Origin: JBFXEO01 sp050180015
GTDB lineage: Bacteria; Bacteroidota; Bacteroidia; Bacteroidales; Tenuifilaceae
DNA: 15,805 nt
Assembly: GCA_050180015.1 (NCBI GenBank)
Contig: JBFXEO010000045.1
Coordinates: forward strand, 1 to 15,805
Direction: 5' to 3'
The translations under genes and the position numbers were made by a program. Below are positions 6,496 through 14,349 of this stretch, in pieces (positions within the stretch are counted from its first letter, which is position 1; each line of letters starts with the position of its first letter). The notes below the pieces were generated by a model that saw only the letters and a list, made by a program, of their open reading frames with translations, did no database searches and was not told where the DNA came from.

Positions 6496-8979
6496 ATGAA
6501 GATTGGATGTCATCCAAAAATTCTGCTACCATCAACCAAAAATTGCCAATTGCTGCTGGCAGCGGTGCTTATAGCCATATCGGCAAATACTGCCAACGCA
6601 CAATCGAATAGCTTTAAGCAAACATTCATCGACGCAGAATACTACATCCTGCAGGAGGATTACCGCGAGGCCCTTCCGCTTTACCAAAAGTTGTACAGAA
6701 TGGACTCCACCAATGCGAACATTAATTTCAGGCTAGGGCAATGCTACCTGAATATTCCGGGAGTCAAAAGCAGGGCCATTCCGTACCTCGGGCAGGCGGT
6801 GCAAAACTTAAGCCCCGAATATGCCGAAGGTTCGTACCGGGAAACCAACGCCCCGCTCCCCGCGCTGCTCAACCTGGGTATGGCCTACATGGTAACCTAC
6901 GACTTCGATGAGGCGCTTAGGGCATTTGCCGAGTTTAGAGATAAAATTGAGGTGAAAGATATTTACAATTTCGATTATGTGAACCAGCAAATTACAGCAT
7001 GTAAAATGGCAAAAAGGTATGTAGGCAAACCAATTAATACCGAAGCTGAAAGGTTTAACCCATTCCCCGACCGGAGCAAAAGCTGTAACTATCCCGTTAT
7101 TTCGGGCGATGGACAAACAATGATTTTTACGGTCAACGAAAAATTCTACAACGCGATTTACTACTGCACAAAGGAACAGGAGCAATGGGGCATCCCCAAA
7201 AATATAACCATGGAGCTGGCCGTTGAGGGCGAAGCTTATACAACCACCTTAAACCACAATGGTACGCTACTCCTCATTTTCAGGAACGAAAAAACCAGCG
7301 GAAATATTTACTCCTCTAACCTAGTGAACGGGAAATGGCAGCCTGTAAAAAAGTTGAATGGCGATGTTACAACAAAAGACCGGGAAACATTTGCGTCGTT
7401 TTCGCCCGATGGACAACATTTGCTTTTCACCTCCAACAGAAAAGCGGGAGCCGGTGGTTTAGATATTTATGTGGCCGATTTGCTGCCCAACGGTACATGG
7501 GGGAATGTACAAAACCTAAGCAGCATAAATACACCGTTCGATGAGGTGTCGCCCGTACTATCGGCCGATGGGAAAACACTTTACTTTGCCTCCAAGGGGC
7601 ATAGCTCCATGGGCGGGTTCGACATTTTCCGATCCCAGCTTTCCTCTAACGGTAAATGGTCTGCACCCATTAACCTGGGCTACCCAATCAATACCCCCGA
7701 TGATGAATACTACTATTTCCCGCTCGATAGTGCCAGCGCGCTAATCCCCCTGACCCGCAAGGGAATGGACTCATACTACGACATTTATAGGATTACGGTA
7801 AAACCGCAGGAAACAACCACTACCAACATTGATGGCAAAGTAACGCTTGGCGATAATGCCGACTTCAACTCCGACAGCATTTGCATAAACATCAGGAATA
7901 CCGATACCACGCTCATAGCCAGCATAAAGCCGTCCTCCGTCAACGGGGAATTCCATGCATATCTTCAGCCGGGGTGGTACACTGTAGGGGTTACCAGCAA
8001 ATACTACAGCATGGATACCCTAAATATTTATATCCCCGAAAATTACGGTCAAAAAATATTACCCATAAGCCTACAGCTAGTCCCAAACATTGTATATCTG
8101 GGCTTTGCCCCAAAGTTTACAACAATACTTTTTGAGTTTGATAGCTACGCCCTGAACCGCGATGCTCAGTTTGAGCTGGAAAAAGTTTTTAACCTACTGG
8201 ATACTTACCCCAATCTATACATTAAGGTTAACGGCTATCCCGATAGCAAAGTACCAACAGCAGAGAACCAAAAATTAGCTGCTAAAAGAGCAAAATCTGT
8301 GGCGGAATACCTGATAAGCAAAGGGCTTGATGAACGACGATTCGTTGTAAATGGGTTGGATACCCCGAGTGCCGACGATAGCGATAATCTTGCCGGTAAA
8401 AATTTGTATGGTAGGGCTAGCATAAAAATTTTGAGCAATAGCCGGAATATTCAGCTAAATGATGTTGATACGCCAGAGAATCTAAAACCTCAAAATCAAT
8501 CTTACACCATTCTACTCGCCAAACCCAACGATAGCATTAGGGCGGAATTGGTAAGGGCTGTCGAAAAGGAGCTAGACCTGAATTCTATCACAACCAGCAT
8601 TGGAGCAAAAACATACGTTAACATCGGCACGTACCCTGGAAAATCGCAGGCTGTTGCAACGTTGAATAAAGTTATTGACCTGTATATGCCAACCGCCACA
8701 CTCGTAGGCAGCCAGGAATTAAATCGGCTAATTGGGGCCGACCTGCAAAATCTTGTTACCAGTAAAACCGTTTTTACAGTATTACTGCTAACCGGCGAAG
8801 AGCCTGTTGATGCTAAAACTTTCAAAAGTATTATGCCAATTCAGGAAAAGGGTGATGACGGATTTTACAGGTACTACTTTGGCATTTTCACCTCACGGGA
8901 AGCGGCCCAAAAACAGCTGGAGAAGTTTAACGCGCTGGGGTTCCCAAACGCAATGATAGTAAAATTAACAAAATGGTAA
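6496..8979 (+). CDS. PorE-like OmpA family envelope protein (TPR, beta-propeller, OmpA, SPOR-like tail)
   Basis: An 827-residue exported protein. A signal peptide (hydrophobic LLLAAVLIAI, likely cleaved after ANA near residue 35, no lipobox cysteine) precedes TPR-like helices (about 45-165). A PD40/WD40-like propeller (about 185-430) includes SPDGQHLLFTSNR and SADGKTLYFASKG. A short beta domain (about 435-520) resembles a carboxypeptidase-regulatory domain. An OmpA-C peptidoglycan-binding domain (about 540-655) has FEFDSYALN and NQKLAAKRAKSVAEYL. This order is that of PorE, which anchors the type IX secretion/gliding machinery to peptidoglycan. PorE itself is a lipoprotein, so exact equivalence is doubtful. 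The last 160 residues (about 669-827) add SPOR-like segments ending in YYFGIFTSREAAQKQLEKF. Own promoter upstream; the next gene overlaps by 7 bases. Confidence 0.88.
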   Translation: MKIGCHPKILLPSTKNCQLLLAAVLIAISANTANAQSNSFKQTFIDAEYYILQEDYREALPLYQKLYRMDSTNANINFRLGQCYLNIPGVKSRAIPYLGQAVQNLSPEYAEGSYRETNAPLPALLNLGMAYMVTYDFDEALRAFAEFRDKIEVKDIYNFDYVNQQITACKMAKRYVGKPINTEAERFNPFPDRSKSCNYPVISGDGQTMIFTVNEKFYNAIYYCTKEQEQWGIPKNITMELAVEGEAYTTTLNHNGTLLLIFRNEKTSGNIYSSNLVNGKWQPVKKLNGDVTTKDRETFASFSPDGQHLLFTSNRKAGAGGLDIYVADLLPNGTWGNVQNLSSINTPFDEVSPVLSADGKTLYFASKGHSSMGGFDIFRSQLSSNGKWSAPINLGYPINTPDDEYYYFPLDSASALIPLTRKGMDSYYDIYRITVKPQETTTTNIDGKVTLGDNADFNSDSICINIRNTDTTLIASIKPSSVNGEFHAYLQPGWYTVGVTSKYYSMDTLNIYIPENYGQKILPISLQLVPNIVYLGFAPKFTTILFEFDSYALNRDAQFELEKVFNLLDTYPNLYIKVNGYPDSKVPTAENQKLAAKRAKSVAEYLISKGLDERRFVVNGLDTPSADDSDNLAGKNLYGRASIKILSNSRNIQLNDVDTPENLKPQNQSYTILLAKPNDSIRAELVRAVEKELDLNSITTSIGAKTYVNIGTYPGKSQAVATLNKVIDLYMPTATLVGSQELNRLIGADLQNLVTSKTVFTVLLLTGEEPVDAKTFKSIMPIQEKGDDGFYRYYFGIFTSREAAQKQLEKFNALGFPNAMIVKLTKW

Positions 8980-9551
8980 ACCCGATGAACAACAACATGC
9001 TGGAAAATGATATGGTAAGATTGAGGGCTCCAGAACTCTCGGACGTTGACTTAATCTACGAATGGGAAAATAACATGGAAATCTGGCATGTAAGTAATAC
9101 CATAGTTCCCTTTTCGCGCTTTGTACTAAAAAAATATATAGAAACGTCGCATCTCGATATTTGGGAAACAAAGCAACTCCGGTTCATTATTGAAGCAAAA
9201 AACCAGAGTCCTCCGATGGACGTACCCGTTGGGTTAATAGATACTTTCGACTTTGATCCTTACCATTCAAGGGCTGGTGTAGGAATACTGATAGCCAACA
9301 GGGAATACAGGCAAAAGGGCTATGCCACGGAAGCCTTGGGTTTACTTATAAGGTATAGCTTTGAGGTGATTCAGCTGAACCAGCTGTACTGCAACATCTC
9401 AACCGATAACAGCGTAAGCCTTCAGCTTTTCCGCAATAAGGGATTTACCGATGTTGGCATAAAGAAGGGATGGCTAAAAACGCGTAACGGTTGGCAGGAC
9501 GAAACAATGCTCCAGCTACTCAATCCAAAATCAATGTATTCCCGAGATTAA
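8973..9551 (+). CDS. GNAT family N-acetyltransferase (SpeG/RimL-like)
   Basis: A 192-residue GNAT protein of the Acetyltransf_3 type, resembling spermidine/spermine acetyltransferase SpeG. MLENDMVRLRAPELSDVDLI opens the domain. RAGVGILIANREYRQKGYAT (about residues 94-113) carries the acetyl-CoA binding loop R-x-K-G-x-A. The stretch ending in NSVSLQLFRNKGF is the C-terminal family helix, and the WLKTRNGWQDE segment completes the fold. Polyamine specificity is not proven by these motifs. The ATG at 8973 overlaps the previous stop by 7 bases (ATGGTAA), implying co-transcription. ATGs at 8985 and 8997 are alternatives, and 8997 (MLENDMVRLRAPE) fits the usual family start best. The gene converges on the minus-strand aminotransferase with only 6 bases between the stops. 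Confidence 0.9.
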   Translation: MVNPMNNNMLENDMVRLRAPELSDVDLIYEWENNMEIWHVSNTIVPFSRFVLKKYIETSHLDIWETKQLRFIIEAKNQSPPMDVPVGLIDTFDFDPYHSRAGVGILIANREYRQKGYATEALGLLIRYSFEVIQLNQLYCNISTDNSVSLQLFRNKGFTDVGIKKGWLKTRNGWQDETMLQLLNPKSMYSRD

Positions 9552-9557
9552 CGCAGC

Positions 9558-11021
9558 TTACTCCAAAATAAAATGCTGCTGAACCGGAACCCAAAGTTCC
9601 TTGGCTTCAGGGTTATTATTGCAAAACTCGTTGGTATGCTTGCAGTAGGTATAATCGTTCTTCCAACCGTTGGCATTCCGGGCAATATCTGCCAGAGCAT
9701 CGGCAATAAAAATAACTTCGGCATCAGTTGTAGTAGGGTGCAGCGACCAGCGAACCCATCCCGGTTTTTGCGATAAATCGCCGTGGTTGATCATATCGGT
9801 AATCCTATGCGATTGTTCCCTGGAAACATTAAGCAAAAAATGACCGTAAGTTCCGGCACACACACAACCGCCCCTCATCTGTACGCCATACCGCTCGCTT
9901 AAGAGTGTAACTATCAGATTATAGTGCACATTATCAATGTAAAAGGAAATAGCCCCAATCCGGCGCTTACAGCTCTCGGCCAAAACATGAAGTCCCGGAA
10001 TTCCCTGCAACCTCGAAAAGGCCAGCTCAACCAGCTCAACCTCGCGGCTGTGAATATTTTCGATTCCCATTTGCTCCTTAAGCTTAATAACCAGCGCGCT
10101 CCTGATTGCCTGAAGGAAGCCCGGAGTACCCCCATCCTCACGGCGCTCTATATCATCTATGTACTTATATTCGCCCCACGGATTTGTCCAATCAACAGTA
10201 CCTCCACCAGGTTGATCGGGAACCCGGCACTTGTATAGGTTCGAGTTGAATACCAGTACCCCCGAGGCTCCCGGTCCTCCCAAAAATTTGTGAGGCGAGA
10301 AGAAGATCGCGTCGAGCTTCATTTCCGGATCTGCCGGATGCATATCAATATCAACATAGGGTGCCGAAGCCGCAAAATCGATGAAGCATAGGCCACCCTC
10401 CTGATGCATCACCTTTGAAAGTTCATGGTACGGAGTTTTAATTCCGGTTACGTTGCTGCAAGCTGTAAACGATCCTATTTTCATTGGCCTATCGCTATAC
10501 TGCCTTACCGTTTTACGTAACTTATCGGGTAAAACCGATAGGTTTTCGCCCGGTTCAACCACAACAACCTCGGCAATGGTCTCGTACCAAGATGTCTGGT
10601 TGGAATGGTGTTCCATGTGGGTTACAAATACAACCGGACGTTCCTTGGGGTTCGAAAACACGAAGCTCCTATTCTTTAGCCCCAAAATCCGCTGAAACTT
10701 GTTTATAGAAGATGTCATTCCAAAACCGGATGTTACAATTACATCATCAGTACCGGCATTTACATGATGCTTAATTTGCTGCAGGGCGTAATGGTAAGCC
10801 TCGGTCATAAACTTCCCGGTATAGCTGCTCTCGGTATGAGTGTTGGCAACCATGGGGCCAAACAGGTTCAACATCTTTTCTTCAATCGGACGGTAAAGCC
10901 TACCACCGGCAATCCAGTCGGCATAAATTAACTGTTGCTCCCCGTAAATTGTCCTGTAGGAAGAATCAATTCCAACAATGTTTTTCCGGAAACCATCAAA
11001 ATACTTCTCCAAAGCACTCAT
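9558..11021 (-). CDS. Aminotransferase class V / cysteine desulfurase-like protein
   Basis: A PLP-dependent fold-type I enzyme of about 487 residues, in the group of SufS/CsdA-like cysteine desulfurases and selenocysteine lyases, which remove sulfur from cysteine. The N-terminus has YADWIAGGRLYRPIEEKM. FIDFAASAPYVDIDMHP (near 215-230) holds the PLP-pyridine aspartate, and FFSPHKFLGGPGASG holds the Schiff-base lysine, Lys245. RGGCVCAG ends with Cys388 in the place of the reactive cysteine of the SufS motif RxGxxCA, with a Lys-Cys spacing of 143 (138 in E. coli SufS). The protein is longer than SufS (about 406), mainly through a C-terminal tail with further cysteines (YTYCKHTNEFCNNN). No SUF partner genes are near. 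ATG at 11021 was preferred over an upstream TTG at 11030. It lies 30 bases behind the HsdR-N gene, probably in one operon. Confidence 0.9.
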   Translation of the reverse strand: MSALEKYFDGFRKNIVGIDSSYRTIYGEQQLIYADWIAGGRLYRPIEEKMLNLFGPMVANTHTESSYTGKFMTEAYHYALQQIKHHVNAGTDDVIVTSGFGMTSSINKFQRILGLKNRSFVFSNPKERPVVFVTHMEHHSNQTSWYETIAEVVVVEPGENLSVLPDKLRKTVRQYSDRPMKIGSFTACSNVTGIKTPYHELSKVMHQEGGLCFIDFAASAPYVDIDMHPADPEMKLDAIFFSPHKFLGGPGASGVLVFNSNLYKCRVPDQPGGGTVDWTNPWGEYKYIDDIERREDGGTPGFLQAIRSALVIKLKEQMGIENIHSREVELVELAFSRLQGIPGLHVLAESCKRRIGAISFYIDNVHYNLIVTLLSERYGVQMRGGCVCAGTYGHFLLNVSREQSHRITDMINHGDLSQKPGWVRWSLHPTTTDAEVIFIADALADIARNANGWKNDYTYCKHTNEFCNNNPEAKELWVPVQQHFILE

Positions 11022-11051
11022 ACCTATCAACTGTTATTATTGTACTTACAC

Positions 11052-11522
11052 CTATTCTATCATTTCAGTATAGCTGGGAATGAAACCTAACGGGCTAAAC
11101 CTACCTTCGTCCCAATCAACCAAAAAGTTGTAATGCTTTAGCCCATTTGTGATGAAAAGATACTTTGCCCTAAAGTACAGGTTGTATCGCGTAATCTGAT
11201 CTATCACCAAGCTGTTCAGCTCTACCCCGGGAGCCTTACATTCAACAACCACCAATGGGTTGCCCTGCCTGTTATAGACCACAATATCGGCACGATGGTT
11301 TACTCCATTGGCAGCTAAAAAAACTTCAACAGCGGTTAGGCCTGCAGGAACTTTTTTATGCTGAATCAGGTAGTTAATACAATGCTGCCTAACCCATTCC
11401 TCGGGCGTTAACGGAACAAACCGCCGACGAATCGGGTCAAATATTTGCTCACCTCCATTATAGCTTCTTGTTTTGAATGAAAATGAAGGCAAATTCAGGT
11501 TAACCTGTACAAAAGCAGCCAT
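11052..11522 (-). CDS. Stand-alone HsdR N-terminal-domain (PD-(D/E)XK) protein
   Basis: A 156-residue protein matching the N-terminal nuclease-like domain of type I restriction HsdR subunits (HSDR_N_2). The PD-(D/E)XK core is visible: Asp79 in NHRADIVVY, then Glu94-Cys-Lys96 in VVVECKAPG, and the following helix with Gln109 (VIDQITRYNLYF). Helicase, HsdM and HsdS parts are missing and absent nearby, so this is not a restriction system. Small proteins of this kind are common, single and chromosomal in Bacteroidota, often close to holA as here. Whether it cuts or binds nucleic acid is unknown. It leads a minus-strand pair with the aminotransferase. A -7 box (11527-11534) lies only 4 bases before the ATG, so its mRNA may be almost leaderless. 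Confidence 0.85.
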   Translation of the reverse strand: MAAFVQVNLNLPSFSFKTRSYNGGEQIFDPIRRRFVPLTPEEWVRQHCINYLIQHKKVPAGLTAVEVFLAANGVNHRADIVVYNRQGNPLVVVECKAPGVELNSLVIDQITRYNLYFRAKYLFITNGLKHYNFLVDWDEGRFSPLGFIPSYTEMIE

Positions 11523-11526
11523 GGTA

Positions 11527-11534
11527 CAAAAGTA
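11527..11534 (-). promoter_or_regulatory. Promoter -7 box of the HsdR-N/aminotransferase pair (TACTTTTG)
   Basis: Read on the minus strand the bases are TACTTTTG, an exact TAnnTTTG match ending 4 bases before the ATG at 11522. The predicted transcription start falls on or next to the start codon. No -33 TTG is found at the normal distance. Confidence 0.5.
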
Positions 11535-11762
11535 AGTAAACCGTCACTTCTTCCAGCATATTTGGCGTACAAAACTTAATTTGATTACCGGCATAAATTT
11601 AACGTAAACCCAGCGTAAGAGTAGCTGATTGGTTTTCAAAATATCAATAACAATAAAATTGTCAGGCTAAATACCCGCCAGAACGATATTTTCGGGCTGA
11701 AAGTAAAATCCAAAGCCAACCTTTTTTTCATCAAAAAAACTTAAAACAGTTTTGAACCGCAA
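11535..11762. other. Divergent intergenic region without recognisable genes
   Basis: The gap between the minus-strand pair and AMP nucleosidase spans 400 bases (11523-11922). This part is AT-rich with no plausible gene, tRNA or structured RNA that I can see. It contains short A and T runs, for example a seven-T run near 11723 followed shortly by a seven-A run near 11734. The promoter elements at both ends and the inverted repeat are listed separately. Confidence 0.6.
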
Positions 11763-11793
11763 TATATAAAAACACTATTTTTGTTTTTATATA
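11763..11793. repeat. Perfect 12-bp inverted repeat over the amn promoter
   Basis: TATATAAAAACA (11763-11774) and TGTTTTTATATA (11782-11793) are exact reverse complements around a 7-base spacer. The right arm covers the proposed -33 TTG and part of the promoter spacer of amn. It could be an operator for a dimeric regulator, or a bidirectional AT-rich hairpin. Confidence 0.7.
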
Positions 11794-11809
11794 GTAACAT
11801 ATATCTTTG
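11781..11809 (+). promoter_or_regulatory. Promoter of the amn-holA-rhomboid operon
   Basis: A TTG at 11781-11783 and TATCTTTG at 11802-11809 (exact TAnnTTTG) are separated by 18 bases, close to the usual Bacteroidota -33/-7 spacing. This is the best complete promoter in the window. Transcription should start near 11815, giving an untranslated leader of about 108 bases. Confidence 0.65.
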
Positions 11810-11922
11810 TAAATTCAACCTGAAAAGTATAGAATATTGTTCTGCCAATGCTCTCCTGGAAAGAAATTTAGCAAGCTTATTCTGACATGAAGTAGCATAA
11901 AACTCAATCCATAGCTAAAAGT

Positions 11923-12693
11923 ATGAAAACCAAAGATGAAATTGTGGGAAATTGGCTTCCCCGGTATACCGGACAAAAACTGGAAGATTTTGGTTCCCAT
12001 ATACTACTTACTAATTTCAGGGGATACCTGGAGTATTTTGCCAAAAGCCAAAATATACCCATAATTGACCCCAATGCAAATATGCCCTGCGCCACTTCCA
12101 ACGGGGTTACCATGATAGATTTTGGAATGGGTAGTCCCAATGCGGCAACCATAATGGATTTGCTGAGTGCCGTTAAACCTAAGGCAGTTCTTTTTCTCGG
12201 AAAGTGCGGTGGCCTGAAAAAGAAAAACTCCGTTGGAGATTTTATAATACCAATTGCAGCAATCCGGCACGAGGGAACATCCAACGACTACCTGCCCGCC
12301 GAAGTTCCCGCCCTGCCCGCATTTACCCTGCAGCGAGTTGTATCGTCAACAATTCGTAACCACAACCGCGATTACTGGACTGGCACCGTGGTAACCGCAA
12401 ATCGCCGGGTATGGGAGTACGACGAAGATTTTAAGGAATACCTCCGGAAAACCAGGGCCATGGCCATCGATATGGAAACTGCAACAATTTTTACAGTGGG
12501 GTTCTACAACGAAATACCATCGGGTGCGCTGCTGCTAGTTTCCGATCAGCCAATGATTTCTGAGGGTGTTAAAACAACCGATAGCGATAAACTAGTTAGC
12601 TCAATGTTTGTGGAGGAGCAGGTAAATATCGGCATTGAATCGATGAAGCGGCTCATTAACAATAGCGAATCAGTAAAACATCTGAGATTTTAA
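11923..12693 (+). CDS. amn: AMP nucleosidase (short Bacteroidota form)
   Basis: AMP nucleosidase splits AMP into adenine and ribose 5-phosphate, adjusting the adenylate pool. The 256-residue protein is a single PNP/UDP phosphorylase-type domain. Visible are FLGKCGGLKKKNSVGDFIIP (about 91-110, the phosphoribose-binding glycine segment), MAIDMETATIF with Met184-Glu185 (sugar-binding) and SDQP with Asp208 (base-binding aspartate). E. coli Amn is about 484 residues with an extra N-terminal regulatory domain. That domain is absent here, as is usual for the short enzymes of this phylum. Another nucleoside hydrolase or phosphorylase specificity cannot be excluded from motifs alone. The ATG at 11923 follows a long leader. 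The TAA overlaps the holA ATG by one base (TAATG), so the two are translationally coupled. Confidence 0.88.
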   Translation: MKTKDEIVGNWLPRYTGQKLEDFGSHILLTNFRGYLEYFAKSQNIPIIDPNANMPCATSNGVTMIDFGMGSPNAATIMDLLSAVKPKAVLFLGKCGGLKKKNSVGDFIIPIAAIRHEGTSNDYLPAEVPALPAFTLQRVVSSTIRNHNRDYWTGTVVTANRRVWEYDEDFKEYLRKTRAMAIDMETATIFTVGFYNEIPSGALLLVSDQPMISEGVKTTDSDKLVSSMFVEEQVNIGIESMKRLINNSESVKHLRF

Positions 12694-13730
12694 TGGCAAA
12701 GCAAAACTCAACCCTCGACTCGTACATCAAGATTATAGACGAACTTAAAAATAAAATTTTTAAGCCTATCTACTTTTTAACGGGCGATGAACCCTACTAC
12801 ATCGATAAAATATCGGATTATATCTCCGATAATGTCCTCGATGAATCGGAAAAAGCGTTCAACCAATCCATCATATACGGCAAGGACATTTCAATAGCCG
12901 ATGTTATAAACTCGGCACGCCGGTACCCAATGATGTCGAACTATCAGGTAATTATTGTCAAGGAGGCCCAGAATATTAAAAACTTATCCGACCTGGAGAT
13001 TTACCTCAAAGCCCCACAACCATCAACTATTCTGGCAGTTTGCCACAAACCAAAGTCCGAGAAAAGCAAATCTGAAAAGCTTACCAAGGTTACAAACCTG
13101 GCAAAACAAAAGGGGGTACTTTTCGAATCGAAAAAACTTTACGACTACCAAGTTCCCGACTGGATAGCGAACTATCTTACCCAAAAAAGATTAAAGATTG
13201 ATTTGGTTGCGGCCAACCTTTTGACCGAGTTCCTGGGAAACGATTTGAGTAAAATTTCGCACGAGCTGGAAAAGCTGACTATTACCATTCCTCCCGACAG
13301 CAAGCAAATTACAACACAAATTATCGAGCAGAACATAGGCATAAGCAAAGATTTTAACCGGTTTGAACTAACAAAAGCACTGGGGGAAAAAAACATTCTG
13401 AAGGCCAATAGGATTGTAGATTACTTTGCCCGCAATTCCAACGCAAATCCTATAGTGCTGACCCTTACTGCAATTCATCAGTACTTTACAAAAATATTCC
13501 GGTTACACTTCCTTAAAGATAAAAGTAAGGAGAACATTGCCCGGGAGCTTGGCGTAAATCCCTTTTTTGTAGGGGAATACGAAGGTGCTGCCAAAAGATA
13601 TAACCCCCGAAAATGTACCGATATTTTTGCCCTGCTCCGGGAGTACGATTTACGCTCAAAAGGTGTAAACAACAACAGTACAAACCACGGGGAACTCCTG
13701 CGAGAGTTGGTTTTCAAAATACTGCACTAG
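12693..13730 (+). CDS. holA: DNA polymerase III subunit delta
   Basis: HolA is the clamp-loader subunit that opens the beta sliding clamp. The 345-residue length matches the family (E. coli 343). The N-terminal segment KPIYFLTGDEPYYIDKISDYI (about 23-43) and ARRYPMMSNYQVIIVKEAQN (about 75-94) are characteristic of Bacteroidota HolA. The middle portion is the AAA+-like lid without a P-loop. The C-terminal helical collar includes the NANPIVLTLTAIHQYFTKIFRLHFL region and ends in GELLRELVFKILH. The start codon overlaps the amn stop. The stop at 13728-13730 is one base before the rhomboid ATG, so all three genes read as one transcript. Confidence 0.93.
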   Translation: MAKQNSTLDSYIKIIDELKNKIFKPIYFLTGDEPYYIDKISDYISDNVLDESEKAFNQSIIYGKDISIADVINSARRYPMMSNYQVIIVKEAQNIKNLSDLEIYLKAPQPSTILAVCHKPKSEKSKSEKLTKVTNLAKQKGVLFESKKLYDYQVPDWIANYLTQKRLKIDLVAANLLTEFLGNDLSKISHELEKLTITIPPDSKQITTQIIEQNIGISKDFNRFELTKALGEKNILKANRIVDYFARNSNANPIVLTLTAIHQYFTKIFRLHFLKDKSKENIARELGVNPFFVGEYEGAAKRYNPRKCTDIFALLREYDLRSKGVNNNSTNHGELLRELVFKILH

Positions 13731-13731
13731 C

Positions 13732-14349
13732 ATGACTTACTCTGTACTTGCAATAACCATCGTAATTTCATTAATTGCCTTCAAGGATGAACGGTTGGTG
13801 CAACGCTTACTGTTGAGTCCCTACAAGGTATTTAAACAAAAGGAATGGTATAGGCTGGTTACCCACGCATTTGTACACGCCAACTTTTTACACCTCATTG
13901 TAAACATGTTTGTGCTACTATCGTTCGGAAAAGCAACCGAGCATTGGCTCTACCAGCTTAAATACAGCGGGTACATTAACTCTCCCGTACTGCATTTCTA
14001 CACCCTTTACCTTGGTGGTGCTATAGTTGCCACGCTAACAACACTTAAAAAGTATAAAAACGACTACAGCTACCAAAGCGTTGGGGCCTCGGGAGCCATC
14101 TCGGGCTTTATCTTTTTCTGTATATTCTTTGATCCGCTGGAAAACTTGTACTTAATAGCAGCAATTCCCATTCCCGGAATTATATTTGCCCTTGCTTACC
14201 TATTCTACTCGCACTACATGGGCAAAAAAGGCGGTGATAACGTTAACCACGACGCACATTTTGTTGGGGCTGTTTTTGGGTTTATATACCCGTTGCTCAT
14301 AAATCCAAAGCTAATTTTTCATCTTCTGAATAGCTTAAAAATAATTTGA
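13732..14349 (+). CDS. Rhomboid family intramembrane serine protease
   Basis: A 205-residue inner-membrane protein with about six hydrophobic segments. Rhomboids cut single-pass membrane proteins inside the bilayer with a Ser-His dyad. The nucleophile Ser120 sits in VGASGAISG. The partner His176 is in NHDAHFVGAVFGF in the last conserved helix. THAFVHANFLHLIVNM supplies His54 and Asn58, matching His150 and Asn154 of E. coli GlpG (oxyanion stabilisation). All key residues are present, so it should be active. There is no GlpG-like cytoplasmic domain. It is the last gene after amn and holA, one base after holA, without an obvious functional link. A hairpin at 14346-14372 overlaps the stop but lacks a T run. 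Substrate unknown. Confidence 0.93.
   Translation: MTYSVLAITIVISLIAFKDERLVQRLLLSPYKVFKQKEWYRLVTHAFVHANFLHLIVNMFVLLSFGKATEHWLYQLKYSGYINSPVLHFYTLYLGGAIVATLTTLKKYKNDYSYQSVGASGAISGFIFFCIFFDPLENLYLIAAIPIPGIIFALAYLFYSHYMGKKGGDNVNHDAHFVGAVFGFIYPLLINPKLIFHLLNSLKII

Noticed and set aside
9552..9580. Bidirectional terminator between the converging acetyltransferase and aminotransferase genes
   Set aside because: Only a 5-bp GCAGC / GCTGC pairing across 16 or so bases is present, without a T tract on either strand.
11052..11522. Type I restriction-modification or defence island
   Set aside because: Only the HsdR N-terminal domain is present. There is no helicase, HsdM, HsdS, integrase or toxin, and the neighbours are housekeeping genes. 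Single copies like this are widespread in the phylum.
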